Counted from the first letter of the stretch, positions 1-12,350 are shown. The stretch is 64,000 nucleotides of DNA from Streptomyces diastaticus subsp. diastaticus (GCF_011170125.1 NZ_BLLN01000002.1:1025501-1089500); one strand, 5' to 3'. Notes: generated by a model from the letters alone, not told the origin. Numbers and translations are program-made.

Positions 1-265
1 CCGTCCCGGTGCACGCTGCCGTCGGTGGGCGGCCGTTCGCGCGACCGCCCGCCGCCCGCCCGATGCTCGCGCGTCGCGTACGGGGCGCCGGCCCGGCGTG
101 TCCGCGTTCCTGACCGGTCGCGGCTTCTCGCGGACGTGGTTCGCCACGCCCGCCGTCGGCCGTACCCATGGCACGTGGCAGGCTCGGGCCCACAGCAACG
201 GGAGTCGCCGGACTTCGGTGAGCCGGTTCTCCCGGAGAGCACTCCCGTACATCCGAGGGGGACGC

Positions 266-694
266 ATGGCCACCGTTGAGCTCCGTTTCACCCCGCTGCC
301 CGAGCACGTGCGGACGGCACGTCTGGTCGGGGCCGCGATGGCGCGCCGCGCCGGGGTGGCGGAGGCGGCCCTCGACGAGGTGCGGCTCGCCGTCGGCGAG
401 GCGTGCACCCGTGCCGTGGGGCTCCACCAGCTCCACGAGGTGGCCGAGCCGGTGCAGGTGCGGCTCATCGAGGACGAGAAGCAGTTCTCCATCGAGGTGG
501 CGGACGAGGCGCCGCACGCGGTGCCCACCGACATCGAGGCCGGTGCGGCGGGACTGCCCGTCACCGAGGACCCCGAGGGCGAGGACGAGATGGGACTCGC
601 CGTCATCAGCGGCCTCGTCGACGACGTGCAGGTGAAGACCGGTGAGTCCGGCGGCCTGATCCGGATGACCTGGCCGACCGTTCCCTCCGCCTGA
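266..694 (+). CDS. anti-sigma factor-like ATP-binding regulatory protein
   Basis: A 142-residue protein of the HATPase_c/RsbW-like anti-sigma type. The visible helix LDEVRLAVGEACTRAV resembles the N-box region of this family, and DEMGLAVISGLVDDV lies where the G-box region would be. Such proteins sequester a sigma factor and are released by an anti-anti-sigma partner. In S. coelicolor the equivalent gene (SCO3548, recalled) lies just downstream of bldG, which would fall left of this window. The ATG at 266 is chosen over an upstream in-frame start because GAGGGGG precedes it by a few bases and the protein begins with the conserved MATVELRF. Nothing recognisable is seen in bases 1-265. The family is fairly sure; the target sigma factor cannot be told. 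Confidence 0.85.
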   Translation: MATVELRFTPLPEHVRTARLVGAAMARRAGVAEAALDEVRLAVGEACTRAVGLHQLHEVAEPVQVRLIEDEKQFSIEVADEAPHAVPTDIEAGAAGLPVTEDPEGEDEMGLAVISGLVDDVQVKTGESGGLIRMTWPTVPSA

Positions 695-942
695 CACCCC
701 GTTCGACGACCGCCCGTATCCCCCGCTGACCTGCGACGCGCCTTCGTCGCGCGGTCAACCGCCTTCGCTCGGGCCGGTGTTGACGGGGTAGGAATTCCCG
801 TCGATGTTGTGCGGGGTTCGTGAGCCTTGTCTCTCTTGGGCCAAAGGGCTTCAAATGGGCAGGTACCGGACGCCCGCGTGAGGGTTGGTGCCCGGGGGCC
901 GTGTAAGTTCCGGGGCCGAGAGCCACGGAAGGGACCAATCCG

Positions 943-1518
943 GTGAACAAGAAGCTCGCAGCCGCACTGTCCGGCGGTGCGGTACTGGCGATGGCGCTGA
1001 CGGGATGCGGCGACGACAAGGAAGAGAAGCTCGACGCGTGGGCCAAGCAGGTCTGCGACGACGTGCAGCCGCAGGCCAAGAAGATCTCGGACGCGAATGC
1101 CGCGATCCAGGAGCAGACCTCGGACAACAGCAGTCCCGAGGACGTCCAGAAGACGGACTCGAAGGCGTTCGGCGACATGTCCGCCGCCTACAAGGCGATC
1201 GGTTCCGCGGTGAAGAAGGCCGGTGCCCCGCCGGTCGAGGACGGCGAGAAGACGAAGAACGACGCCGTGAAGGAACTCAACGGCATCTCCACGTCCTACG
1301 GCGACCTGAAGAAGCAGATCGACGACCTGGACACCGACGACCAGGGTGAGTTCGCGGACGGCCTCAAGGACATCGCCGGGGAGCTGTCGAAGATCAGCAA
1401 GAGCGGCAACGAGGCCCTGGAGAAGCTCCAGTCCGGCGAGGTCGGCGAGGCGATGAAGAACCAGGAGTCCTGCAAGAGCTCCACCACGTCCCCGGCCCCG
1501 TCGCCGTCGGGCGCCTGA
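943..1518 (+). CDS. small secreted lipoprotein, Lys/Glu/Ser-rich
   Basis: A 191-residue protein with a GTG start (AAGGGACC upstream). It opens with MNKK, a hydrophobic stretch and the lipobox LTGC, so Cys22 should be lipidated and the protein anchored outside the membrane. The rest is hydrophilic and mostly helical, rich in Lys, Asp and Glu, ending in a Ser/Pro/Thr tail. No enzymatic motif is visible. Conserved small lipoproteins occur at this position in streptomycetes, but the function is unknown. A hairpin overlaps its stop codon. Confidence 0.85.
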   Translation: MNKKLAAALSGGAVLAMALTGCGDDKEEKLDAWAKQVCDDVQPQAKKISDANAAIQEQTSDNSSPEDVQKTDSKAFGDMSAAYKAIGSAVKKAGAPPVEDGEKTKNDAVKELNGISTSYGDLKKQIDDLDTDDQGEFADGLKDIAGELSKISKSGNEALEKLQSGEVGEAMKNQESCKSSTTSPAPSPSGA

Positions 1519-1535
1519 GCCGGCGTCACCGGCTC
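1517..1535 (+). terminator. hairpin at the lipoprotein stop codon
   Basis: Arms GAGCCGG (1517-1523) and CCGGCTC (1529-1535) form a perfect 7-bp stem with a 5-base loop over the stop codon of the lipoprotein gene. There is no T tract, so it is a weak intrinsic-terminator candidate. Confidence 0.35.
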
Positions 1536-1675
1536 GCCCGGCCACTCGCCCCGGGGGCGACCCTTCGAGCTCACGTCCTGAGGGCCGCCTGACGTGGCCG
1601 GCGCGCGGTCAGGTGCGTGCTCGTCACCACGCGTGCGCCCTGGCCGAGGTGACTCGCCATCGGGCGAGGTCCTCC

Positions 1676-1744
1676 GGGCTGGGACCGCCGGCTGAGATCG
1701 CCGGGCTGGGATCGCCGGGCTGGGATCGCCGGGCTGGGATCGCC
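1676..1744. repeat. five tandem 14-bp repeats
   Basis: Five head-to-tail copies of GGGCTGGGATCGCC. The copies at 1703, 1717 and 1731 are identical; the one at 1676 has one change and the one at 1690 is 13 bp with a change. They lie in the 494-base gap (1519-2012) between the lipoprotein and methyltransferase genes, in which no gene is seen. The unit is not a multiple of three, consistent with non-coding DNA. Confidence 0.8.
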
Positions 1745-2012
1745 GGGCCGTGGCTACGGGGTTCTCGCCGCCGGTTGAACCGGCCGGTCGGACGGCAGGG
1801 AGTGACGTCGGCCCGGTCCGGCCCTTCCCGTCCCCCGCTTCGGCGCCGGGGCGCCCCCACCGCTTCGAAGTCCTCGGCGAAGCCGGACTCGTCAGGTGGG
1901 TGCCTCAGCCGAGCTGCCCCCGCCGGGCGCCCGCGCGAGCCGCCGCCGCCGGGCGCTCCCGCGAGCCGCCCCCTTGCCGCCGCACCCAGCCCCCAGCCCC
2001 CACAATGGACGG

Positions 2013-3566
2013 GTGAGTACCCCCAGCCTCCCCCTGACCGACCGCTCCGGCCTGGCTCCGCGCCTGCGGAGCGCCTTCCTCGCCGCCGACTTCACCGCCG
2101 ACGGGCTCCTGGAACGGCTGGGCGCCGCGGCGTACGCGGCCCTCGCGCGCGCGGAGACGGTGCCCGCGCTGCGGGCGACGCGGGGTGGGACCCCGCTCGA
2201 CACGCTGGTCCGCCTCTTCCTCCTCCAGCGTCCGGTCTCCGCCGCCGAGGCCGGGGCCGCGCTGCCCGGCGGGCTGCTGGACGACGCCGTGGACGGTGGC
2301 TGGCTCAGCCGGGAACCGGACGGGGAGACCGGGGAGGAGGTGGTACGGGCCGCGGTCGACGTCCGGCCCTACGGCGGGCCGGACGGGCAGGACTGGTTCA
2401 TCGCCTCGGACCTCGGGTGCGCGGTCGGCGGAGCCGGCGGGATCGGCAGCACGGCCGAGGGCGTCGTCCTCGGGGTGGGCGGCGCCTCCACGACGCTGGC
2501 CGGCCTCACCGTGCGCGGCCCCGTGCGGAGCGCCCTCGACCTGGGCACCGGCTCCGGTGTCCAGGCGCTGCACGCCTCCGTCGACGCGACGCGGGTGACC
2601 GCCACCGACCTCAACCCGCGCGCCCTGCGCTTCACCGAGCTGACCCTCGCGCTCTCCGGCGCCCCCGAGGCGGAGCTCCTCGAAGGCTCCCTGTTCGAGC
2701 CGGTCGGCGAGCACCGCTACGACCTGATCGTCTCCAACCCGCCCTTCGTGATCTCCCCGGGCGCCCGCCTCACGTACCGGGACGGCGGGATGAGTGGGGA
2801 CGATCTGTGCCGCACACTCGTTCAGCAGGCCGGGGACCGGCTCGACGAAGGGGGGTACGCGCACTTCCTGGCCAACTGGCAGCACGTCGAGGGCGAGGAG
2901 TGGAGTGACCGGCTCCGCTCCTGGGTGCCGTCGGGGTGCGACGCCTGGATCGTGCAGCGCGAAGTGCAGGACATCACCCAGTACACCGAACTGTGGCTGC
3001 GGGACGCCGGGGACCACCGCACCGACCCGGAGGCCTACGCGGTCCGGTACGAGGCGTGGCTGGACGAGTTCGAGGCGCGGAACACCAAGGCGATCGGCTT
3101 CGGCTGGATCACCCTTCGGCGCAGCGGCGCGGCCGAGCCGTCGATCCTCGTCGAGGAATGGCCGCACCCTGTCGAGCAGCCCCTCGGCGAGACGGTCCGC
3201 GCCCACTTCGCCCGCCAGGACTACCTGCGGACGCACGACGACGCGGCTCTCCTCGCCGGCTACTTCACCCTCGCCCCCGAGGTCGTCCAGGAGCAGATCG
3301 GGCTGCCCGGAGCCGAGGACCCCGAGCACGTGGTCCTGCGCCAGCACCGCGGCATGCGCCGGGCCACCCAGGTCGACACGGTCGGCGCGGGTTTCGCCGG
3401 GGTCTGCGACGGCTCGCTGAGCGCCGGGCGCATCCTCGACGCCATCGCCCAGCTCATCGGCGAGGACCCGGTGCTGCTGCGGGACCGGACGCCCGCCCAG
3501 ATCCGGCTCCTCGTGGAACAGGGCTTCCTGGAGCCGGTGACCGGGCCCGCTCCGTCCGGGGCGTAG
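2013..3566 (+). CDS. N5-glutamine-type / small-molecule SAM-dependent methyltransferase with extra N- and C-terminal domains
   Basis: A 517-residue protein. The central part is a class I SAM methyltransferase: motif I is LDLGTGSGVQALH near residue 175, an acidic TDLNPRALRF follows, and the catalytic-type SNPPFVI near residue 240 is the (N/D)PPY motif of enzymes that methylate amide or amino nitrogens (HemK/PrmC, RlmG types). About 150 residues in front look like a winged-helix-type N-terminal domain, and about 200 behind form a further domain. The GTG at 2013 is preferred because upstream in-frame sequence is low-complexity Pro/Arg. It probably corresponds to SCO3545. The substrate is unknown. 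Confidence 0.85.
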   Translation: MSTPSLPLTDRSGLAPRLRSAFLAADFTADGLLERLGAAAYAALARAETVPALRATRGGTPLDTLVRLFLLQRPVSAAEAGAALPGGLLDDAVDGGWLSREPDGETGEEVVRAAVDVRPYGGPDGQDWFIASDLGCAVGGAGGIGSTAEGVVLGVGGASTTLAGLTVRGPVRSALDLGTGSGVQALHASVDATRVTATDLNPRALRFTELTLALSGAPEAELLEGSLFEPVGEHRYDLIVSNPPFVISPGARLTYRDGGMSGDDLCRTLVQQAGDRLDEGGYAHFLANWQHVEGEEWSDRLRSWVPSGCDAWIVQREVQDITQYTELWLRDAGDHRTDPEAYAVRYEAWLDEFEARNTKAIGFGWITLRRSGAAEPSILVEEWPHPVEQPLGETVRAHFARQDYLRTHDDAALLAGYFTLAPEVVQEQIGLPGAEDPEHVVLRQHRGMRRATQVDTVGAGFAGVCDGSLSAGRILDAIAQLIGEDPVLLRDRTPAQIRLLVEQGFLEPVTGPAPSGA

Positions 3567-3814
3567 CCACCGGGTCCGCGCCGGCCCGCCCCGGCGCGCG
3601 CACCGCTTCCGCCGGATGCCGTACGCCCGTGTCGTACTTCCGGGGTGTCCTGGCGTGCCGCGCGCGGGGCGGGTGGGTGCCGCGGGGCGGGGCGTACGGA
3701 CGACACGCGGTACCGGCCGGGAGTTCACCCCGGGTTCCCCCGGGTGTCGTGCCCGGGTGTCAGCCTCCTGGTCCCGGAGCCGCCCAGTCGGCCCGGCGAC
3801 AAGGGGGGCAGGCC

Positions 3815-4150
3815 ATGGACGGGGCAGCCGGGGTGCCGGAGGGAACCGCCGTCGGCGCGGTCGTGCGGGCGGGCTCGCAGGGCGGGCAGGGACCGGGAGC
3901 ACCGTTCGCCACGCCCGGGGGCGGCGGCGCCGCCCAGCCGTTGGGGAACCTGGTCGAGGCCACCCCGGCCACCTTCGCGGGAGCGGTCTTCGCCCTGTTC
4001 GGGCTGGGGCTGCTGGTCTGGACGGCCGTCCGGGCGCGGCACCGCCGGCCCGTCTACGAGGGCGCCGCCCCGGGCACCTCGGCGGCCGTCTCGGCGCTGG
4101 CCGCGGTGGCGTCGCTGGTGCTCGGCCTCTGGTGCTTCAGCCGTGTCTGA
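3815..4150 (+). CDS. small membrane protein
   Basis: A 111-residue protein with an ATG preceded by AAGGGGGG. The first 45 residues are Gly/Ala-rich and disordered-looking. Two hydrophobic segments follow: TFAGAVFALFGLGLLVWTAV, and one starting at SAAVSALAAVASLVLGLW, separated by a short basic loop. It sits between the methyltransferase and topA, as in other streptomycetes. No function can be assigned. Confidence 0.8.
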   Translation: MDGAAGVPEGTAVGAVVRAGSQGGQGPGAPFATPGGGGAAQPLGNLVEATPATFAGAVFALFGLGLLVWTAVRARHRRPVYEGAAPGTSAAVSALAAVASLVLGLWCFSRV

Positions 4151-4496
4151 CCGCCCGCCCTCCCTGCCACCCGGCGCTGCCACCCGGCAGCCGGAAGCAG
4201 TGGTCCGGCTCGGACACGTGCCCCCGGCCCCCGTCCCGCGCCCGTCGCCCCCGGCCCCCGCGGCGGCCCGGAAGCATACCCGTCGGCCCCGTCCCGATCT
4301 GCGGTGAATGGCCAGGTCGGTACTCCGGGCGGCAGGATCGGACGGAGTCGGGTTACCGTTCCAGTGGCCGGGGTGGGCTTTTCCCGTGTGACACGGGGGC
4401 GGGATGTACCGTCACACTCCGCAGCGCAAACCCGGCCCCCATCCCGGAACCACGGGCTCGGGAAGGATTCAGTGTCGACCGGAGAGAAGAGCCACG

Positions 4497-7391
<2,895 letters not shown>

Positions 7392-7665
7392 GCCCGCCGG
7401 GCCGGTGGCGGCGGGCTCGGGGACGGGTCTCGCCGGTGGCCGGTGGCCGTAGGCCGGCCGGTGGGTGAGCCCGCGTGCGCGGCTGTCGGGATCGGGGCCG
7501 GTGAGCGCCCGGTCGGTGCGCGCCGGTCGGCGGGCCGGGTGCGGGCCTCGGTGCGCACCCGTTCCTTCCCGGGCGCCCGCCGGGGCGAGGTCCCGCCCGA
7601 CGGCGTGAACGATCGTTCCACGAGGCGTGCGGTGTGTGTTTCTCCGGGCTGAACGCGCTCGTGCG

Positions 7666-7703
7666 CCGCCCCGTTCCGTGATCTTCCGGAGCGGGGCGGT
7701 TTT
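7666..7703 (+). terminator. rho-independent terminator downstream of topA
   Basis: Arms 7666-7678 and 7687-7699 pair over 13 bp with one G-T wobble, the loop is 8 bases, and TTTTC follows. It lies 275 bases past topA and would separate topA from tmk transcription. Confidence 0.75.
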
Positions 7704-8050
7704 CGTTCGGGCGTACGAGGGGCAGGTGCTCACCGGAGGAGATGACGGAGCGTGAGGGGGCGGGACGTCGGTCCGGCGGGTGCTGGGGCGGTGCGGCCCT
7801 TCGGGGCGCGGCCGGCCGGGCCTGAGCGGGCCGAGCCGGAGAGGTGACCGGTCGCGGTGGCGGTGACGCAGCCGACGTCGGTGACGGACAGGTGACGGAC
7901 ACGCGGGTGGGCCGAGGGCCCGTCCGGGAGCGGAGGAGCGCGAGTGCCCAGGAGTACGAGGATGGTGCCGATTGTCGGCGTGGAGCGGATATGGGCCAGG
8001 CCGGACGGTCGTATGTTCGGGCGGGCCGACCGGGTGAGGAACGAGCGGGC

Positions 8051-8056
8051 TAGGCT
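8051..8056 (+). promoter_or_regulatory. -10 box of a probable leaderless tmk transcript
   Basis: TAGGCT is followed by six bases and then the ATG at 8063, with no ribosome-binding site. This fits the TANNNT-N6-start arrangement of leaderless actinobacterial mRNAs. No good -35 is seen. Confidence 0.45.
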
Positions 8057-8062
8057 GGCGGG

Positions 8063-11000
8063 ATGACGCGAGCCGAGCAGCCAACGGTCGTGAACCCGGC
8101 CCCCGACGACGCCCTGGTCGCAGATTCCCGAGAGCGCGCCGTGCGCGCCCTGCTGCGTTTCCGCCCTCTCAAGCAGTTGTGGAGCGCCCAGCTCGTGGGG
8201 GGTGTCGGCGATGTCCTTGCCCTCTTCGTGCTGATGGTGCTGGCCTTCCACACCTCGCTGGCCCAGGGGGCGTTCGGCGGCGGGTACCGGGGTGCGGCCT
8301 TCACCGTCAGCATCGTCCTCGGCGTACGCGTCCTCGCGACGCTGCTCTTCGGCGCGCTCCTGCTGGGCCCGGTCAGCTCACTGACGGCGCCCGACGGTCC
8401 GCTCGACCGCCGCTGGACCATGATGGTCGCCGACGGCCTGCGCGCCGCCCTGCTGATCGTCGCGCCGCTGTGGATCGACTGGACCCCGGACACCGCCCTG
8501 GCCACCCTGCTGGTCACGGTCTTCGTGCTCGGTGTCGCGGAACGTTTCTGGACGGTCTGCCGGGAGAGCGCGGCGCCCGCGATCCTGCCCGCCCCGGCCC
8601 CGGGCGCGGACGCCGTGCGTCCGCTGCCGGACCGCTCCGAGACGCTGGGGCGGCTCTTCCTGCGCACCACCTTCGTCGCGGTACCGCTGGCCGCCGCCAC
8701 CCTGGTCGCGGTCACCCTGGTGGGGAACCTGCTGGCCACCGGCGTCGACTGGTTCGCCGAGCACCAGGTCGCCCTGGCCTCGTACGTCGCGGCCGGCCTG
8801 TTCGCCGCCTCCCTCTCGGCCGTGTACTTCCTGACGCTGCCCGGCACCCGTACGCCGCGCGCCCGTTCCCCGCTGGAGGGACTGCGCCGCCCGAAGACCG
8901 GCACCGGCGCCGACCGGGGCCGCACCGGCACCATCCGCCTGCTGGTCCTCGCCTGCGCCGCGGTGACCTCCGCGATCTCCGGTGCCGTTGCCGTCTCCGT
9001 CCTCCACGCCACCGACGTGGACGGTGGGCCCGTCCTCTTCGGCCTCTTCGTCCTCGCCCTCACCGGGGGTACGGGACTCGGCGTCCGCGGCGCCCCCCGC
9101 GTGCTGCCCGCCCTCTCCCGGCGCAGGCTGCTGGCGCTGGCCGTCACGCTGACCGGCGTGGCGCTGCTCGCCGCCGGGCTCGTGCCGGATGTCACGACCG
9201 TGCTGCTCCTGCTGCTGCTCGCCGGTTTCGCGGCGGGCGTCGCGGCGCAGGCCGGGCACACCCTGATCGACCAGGAGACGGAGGAGTTCCGCCGGGCCCG
9301 CCAGGGCGAACACCTCCAGGCCGTGGTGCGGCTGACGCTCGCCGTCTCCGTGCTCGCCGCCCCGCTCGTCGCGGGCGGCATCGGCCGCCACCGGGTCGAG
9401 GCCGGGAAGTTCGTCTTCGCCCACGGCGGCGCCGCGTTCACCCTGATGCTGCTCGGCGCGCTGCTGCTGCCGGTCGCCGCCCTCCTGCTCGCCAAGGCCG
9501 ACGACCGGCAGGGCGTCCCGCTCCGCCGCGACCTGCGGGACGCGCTGCGCGGCGACGACCCGGCCACCGCGCCCGCCGCGACCGGCTTCTTCATCGCCCT
9601 GGAGGGCGGCGACGGGGCCGGCAAGTCCACCCAGGCCGAAGCGCTGGCCGAGTGGATCAGGGCCAAGGGCCACGAGGTCGTCGTGACGCGTGAGCCGGGG
9701 GCCACCCCGATCGGCAAGCGGCTGCGCGCGATCCTGCTCGACGTCTCCAGCGCCGGGCTCTCGCACCGGGCGGAAGCCCTGCTCTACGCGGCCGACCGCG
9801 CCGAGCACGTCGACACCGTCGTCCGTCCAGCCCTGGAGCGTGGCGCCGTCGTCATCTCCGACCGGTACATCGACTCCTCGGTCGCCTACCAGGGCGCCGG
9901 GCGCGACCTCGCGCCCACCGAGATCGCGCGGATCTCCCGTTGGGCCACCGGGGGACTCGTCCCGCACCTCACGGTGCTGCTCGACGTCTCCCCCGAGACG
10001 GCCCGCGAGCGGTTCACGGAGGCACCGGACCGGCTGGAGTCCGAGCCGGCCGCCTTCCACCAGCGGGTTCGGGCCGGGTTCCTCACCCTGGCCGCCGCCG
10101 ACCAGGACCGTTACCTGGTGGTCGACGCCGGCCAGCAGCCCGAGGACGTCACCACCGTCATCCGGCACCGCCTGGACCAGCTGCTGCCGCTCTCCGAGGC
10201 GGAGCTCCGCGCTCAGGAGGAGGCCCGACGCAAGGCCGAGGAGGAGGCGCGCCGCAAGGCCGAGGAGGAGGCCGCGCGGAAGGCCGAGGAGGAGCGCCTG
10301 GAGCGCGAGCGTCAGGAGCAGCTCGCACGGTTGCGCGCCGAGGAGGAGGAGCGCAAGAAGCGCGAGTTGGAGGAGGCCAAGCGGCTGGAGGCGGAGCGGC
10401 AGGCCGAGCGCCAGGCCGAGGAGGCCCGCCGCCGCGCCGAGGAGGCCGAGCGCCGCGCCGAGGAGGAGCGCGCCCGGCTCCGCGCCGAGGAGGAACTGCG
10501 CGCCGCCGAGCAGGAGCGGCTGCGACTGCGCAAGCTGGAGGAGGAGCGGCTCCGCAAGGAGGCCGAGGAGCGCCGCCGGGAGAAGCAGCGCCAGGCCGAG
10601 GAGGCCCTGCTCCGCGCCGAGGAGGCGCGCCTCAAGGCCGAGGAGGAGGCCAGGGCCCGCGCCGAGGAGGAGGCGCGCCGCCAGGCCGAGGAGGACGCCA
10701 GGGCGCGGGCCGAAGAGGCCCGTCGGGCGGCCGAGCGGGAGGCGGCACTCCGAGCCGAGGCAACCCCGGCCGACAACGAGACGACCGTGCCCACCCCGGT
10801 CCACTCCCTGCGCAAGTCCGGACAGCCGGAGCAGGGCCCCGCCCACTCCCTCACCAAGGACGACGCCCAGGGCGGCGGCCGGCCTGCGGCGCCCTCGGAC
10901 GCCGAGGAGACGGCCGTCCTCCCGCAGGCCCCCGCCCCCGGGTCGCCCGACGCCGAGGAGACCGCCGTCATCCCCCAGGTCCCGGAGCCGGGCGCCGGGG

Positions 11001-11284
11001 ACGACGAGGAGACCAAGGCGATCCCGCGCGTCACCGAGGACCCCGCGGACCGCGTTCCGCCGGGCTACTTCCGCGACGGCTCCCCGTCCGTGCGCCGGGA
11101 CCCCGCCCCGGGCGAGAACGAGCGCACCCGCGAGATGCCCCAGGTGGACCCGGGCGCCTCACGCCCCCGCCCCGACTGGGCGGAGGAGACCCCGCTGGAC
11201 GACCTCCCCACCCTGGCCGACGAACTGCTCGGCCCGCACGACGACGAGGACGACGACCGGCGAGGTGGCCGGGGACGGCGGTAG
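8063..11284 (+). CDS. tmk: membrane protein - thymidylate kinase fusion with coiled-coil tail
   Basis: A 1073-residue three-part protein. Residues 1-500 form about ten hydrophobic helices resembling a major-facilitator fold. Residues about 508-710 are thymidylate kinase: the P-loop GGDGAGKST starts near residue 515, the nucleotide site has REPGATPIGKRLR, and the DRYIDSSVAYQG motif follows. This part phosphorylates dTMP to dTDP. Residues about 715-900 are an uninterrupted Glu/Arg/Ala coiled coil of repeated EEARRKAEE type. The acidic C-terminus repeats EETAVLPQ, EETAVIPQ and EETKAIPR. The same fusion occurs in other streptomycetes (SCO3542, recalled). It may tether dTTP synthesis to the membrane. 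It is followed by a strong terminator. The kinase assignment is firm; the transport role is not. Confidence 0.92.
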   Translation: MTRAEQPTVVNPAPDDALVADSRERAVRALLRFRPLKQLWSAQLVGGVGDVLALFVLMVLAFHTSLAQGAFGGGYRGAAFTVSIVLGVRVLATLLFGALLLGPVSSLTAPDGPLDRRWTMMVADGLRAALLIVAPLWIDWTPDTALATLLVTVFVLGVAERFWTVCRESAAPAILPAPAPGADAVRPLPDRSETLGRLFLRTTFVAVPLAAATLVAVTLVGNLLATGVDWFAEHQVALASYVAAGLFAASLSAVYFLTLPGTRTPRARSPLEGLRRPKTGTGADRGRTGTIRLLVLACAAVTSAISGAVAVSVLHATDVDGGPVLFGLFVLALTGGTGLGVRGAPRVLPALSRRRLLALAVTLTGVALLAAGLVPDVTTVLLLLLLAGFAAGVAAQAGHTLIDQETEEFRRARQGEHLQAVVRLTLAVSVLAAPLVAGGIGRHRVEAGKFVFAHGGAAFTLMLLGALLLPVAALLLAKADDRQGVPLRRDLRDALRGDDPATAPAATGFFIALEGGDGAGKSTQAEALAEWIRAKGHEVVVTREPGATPIGKRLRAILLDVSSAGLSHRAEALLYAADRAEHVDTVVRPALERGAVVISDRYIDSSVAYQGAGRDLAPTEIARISRWATGGLVPHLTVLLDVSPETARERFTEAPDRLESEPAAFHQRVRAGFLTLAAADQDRYLVVDAGQQPEDVTTVIRHRLDQLLPLSEAELRAQEEARRKAEEEARRKAEEEAARKAEEERLERERQEQLARLRAEEEERKKRELEEAKRLEAERQAERQAEEARRRAEEAERRAEEERARLRAEEELRAAEQERLRLRKLEEERLRKEAEERRREKQRQAEEALLRAEEARLKAEEEARARAEEEARRQAEEDARARAEEARRAAEREAALRAEATPADNETTVPTPVHSLRKSGQPEQGPAHSLTKDDAQGGGRPAAPSDAEETAVLPQAPAPGSPDAEETAVIPQVPEPGAGDDEETKAIPRVTEDPADRVPPGYFRDGSPSVRRDPAPGENERTREMPQVDPGASRPRPDWAEETPLDDLPTLADELLGPHDDEDDDRRGGRGRR

Positions 11285-11298
11285 GCCGTGTCCCGGAC

Positions 11299-11337
11299 GG
11301 GCCGCCCCGCTCCCCAGATGGAGGAGCGGGGCGGCCC
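11299..11337 (+). terminator. terminator after tmk
   Basis: A perfect 15-bp stem (11299-11313 with 11323-11337, arms GGGCCGCCCCGCTCC and its complement) with a 9-base loop lies 15 bases past the tmk stop. The accessory relic region starts immediately after it. Confidence 0.8.
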
Positions 11338-11357
11338 GGTGCTTTCCGGCACCTGAC

Positions 11358-11422
11358 CCCCGGTTCGGGTTCCACGGGTTCAGCAAGTCGTACAGCGCAG
11401 CGACATCAGCATCGGAGAACAT
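11358..11422 (-). pseudogene. 5' fragment of a SAM-dependent methyltransferase
   Basis: From an ATG at 11422 on the minus strand the frame reads MFSDADVAALYDLLNPWNP. This is the start typical of a family of streptomycete class I methyltransferases (recalled from family members, which continue into DVGCGTG). The frame then runs into unrelated sequence at the tmk terminator and has no SAM-binding motif. I read it as a gene truncated at the junction. Confidence 0.5.
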
Positions 11423-11870
11423 CGGCGAAAGTTGCCACCCTGATGAAGTGCAGACAAGCAGTGTGCTTGCCGATCGGGTGCCGACGGCTGGTCCCCGTGC
11501 GCCACCCGTACCGGTCGTCCCAGACGAGGGCGACTGCCGGCTGCCCGGGGGAGAAGAGGATGGCGGCGGCCAGGTGTGCGCCGCCGACGGTGCGCACCTG
11601 GACCTCACTGGACTCGGCCAGGCCGGCCTCCGCCAGGGTGCCAGCCGTCTTGGCGGAGCAGGGGTGGGCTTCGCGGGTGCGGAGTTCGGCGTCGGCTGCC
11701 GCGGTCGCTCCGCGGTGGGTGATCCGCGGATATCCGAGACGCTCGGCGGCCTCTGCGGTGTCGAGGTGAGGGTTGGCCTCGACGAGGTCGGCGATGCGCT
11801 CGCCGTGGATCTTGTTGAGGCCGTCGCGGGCGGCGGGGAACCTGTCGAGGCCGAGGGTGAAGGAGCTGGG
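11406..11870 (-). pseudogene. remnant of an actinobacterial accessory protein (DUF6292-like)
   Basis: The minus-strand frame contains GERIADLVEANPHLDTAEAA and further on ALVWDDRYGWRTGTSRRHPI, the second resembling the core of DUF6292-type proteins common on Streptomyces mobile elements. The frame upstream of about 11870 is low-complexity shadow, so the start is lost. A plus-strand helical tail (RLQAVGTRQALAARLHRSQE, stop at 11994) abuts it and looks like the end of another broken gene. Family assignment is tentative. Confidence 0.35.
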
Positions 11871-12002
11871 CCCCCTCGACGGAGCTCGCGCCCTGCGGCA
11901 ACGCCTCCAGGCCGTCGGCACCCGGCAAGCCCTCGCCGCCCGCCTGCACCGCTCCCAGGAACGGGTCTCCAGCGCCTCGCACTCCCGGGACTGACCCCCG
12001 GC

Positions 12003-12326
12003 ACTGCAAGGGAAGCTCACAGCGGGGAAGGCGTCCGCTGAACTTCCGCGCCATGTAGGGCTGCCGCCGGACCGGATCGTGGAGCCGTACGACCACACCT
12101 GGAAGAACCCGGGGAGCATCACCACCGAGGACCTGCGCAGCCAGGCAGCCGAGATGGGACTCGCCGGCGTCGACGTCATCCTGCTCACCCCGGCGAGTAG
12201 ACCCGCCACGCCGCCGCCGTCTGGGCGCTCGCCCACACCCTGCTGATCCGCCTGGGGATCGGCGGACAGCGCGGACGGCTGACCGCCCCGCGCGAAGATG
12301 CCCAGATGTACACCACCGCCGCGTAA
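12003..12326 (+). pseudogene. 3' part of a DUF6884-like gene, frame disrupted
   Basis: One frame reads PDRIVEPYDHTWKNPGSITT and continues to DVILLT. After about position 12195 the sense continues in another frame as RHAAAVWALAHTLLIRLGIG and ends MYTTAA with a TAA at 12324. Together the two parts resemble the end of DUF6884-type proteins found on actinomycete plasmids and phages (recalled). The beginning is missing. I infer a truncated gene with at least one indel. Confidence 0.4.
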
Positions 12327-12350
12327 CCCGCCACACCCACTTGGAGCACC

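Larger units (their letters stand above)
7392..8062. other. 671-base non-coding gap between topA and tmk
   Basis: I see no gene. The gap holds a strong terminator hairpin at 7666-7699 and, at its right end, a TAGGCT -10-like box six bases before the tmk start. The rest is GC-rich with only shadow frames. Confidence 0.6.

Noticed and set aside
1905..3902. Long minus-strand frame opposite the methyltransferase gene
   Set aside because: A shadow frame rich in Arg/Pro/Gly; the plus strand encodes intact SAM and NPPF motifs.
11773..11994. Plus-strand frame ending in a helical Gln/Arg-rich tail
   Set aside because: The tail from about 11870 may be the end of a broken gene, but the first half is antisense to another remnant and there is no start signal, so it is not listed as a separate gene.
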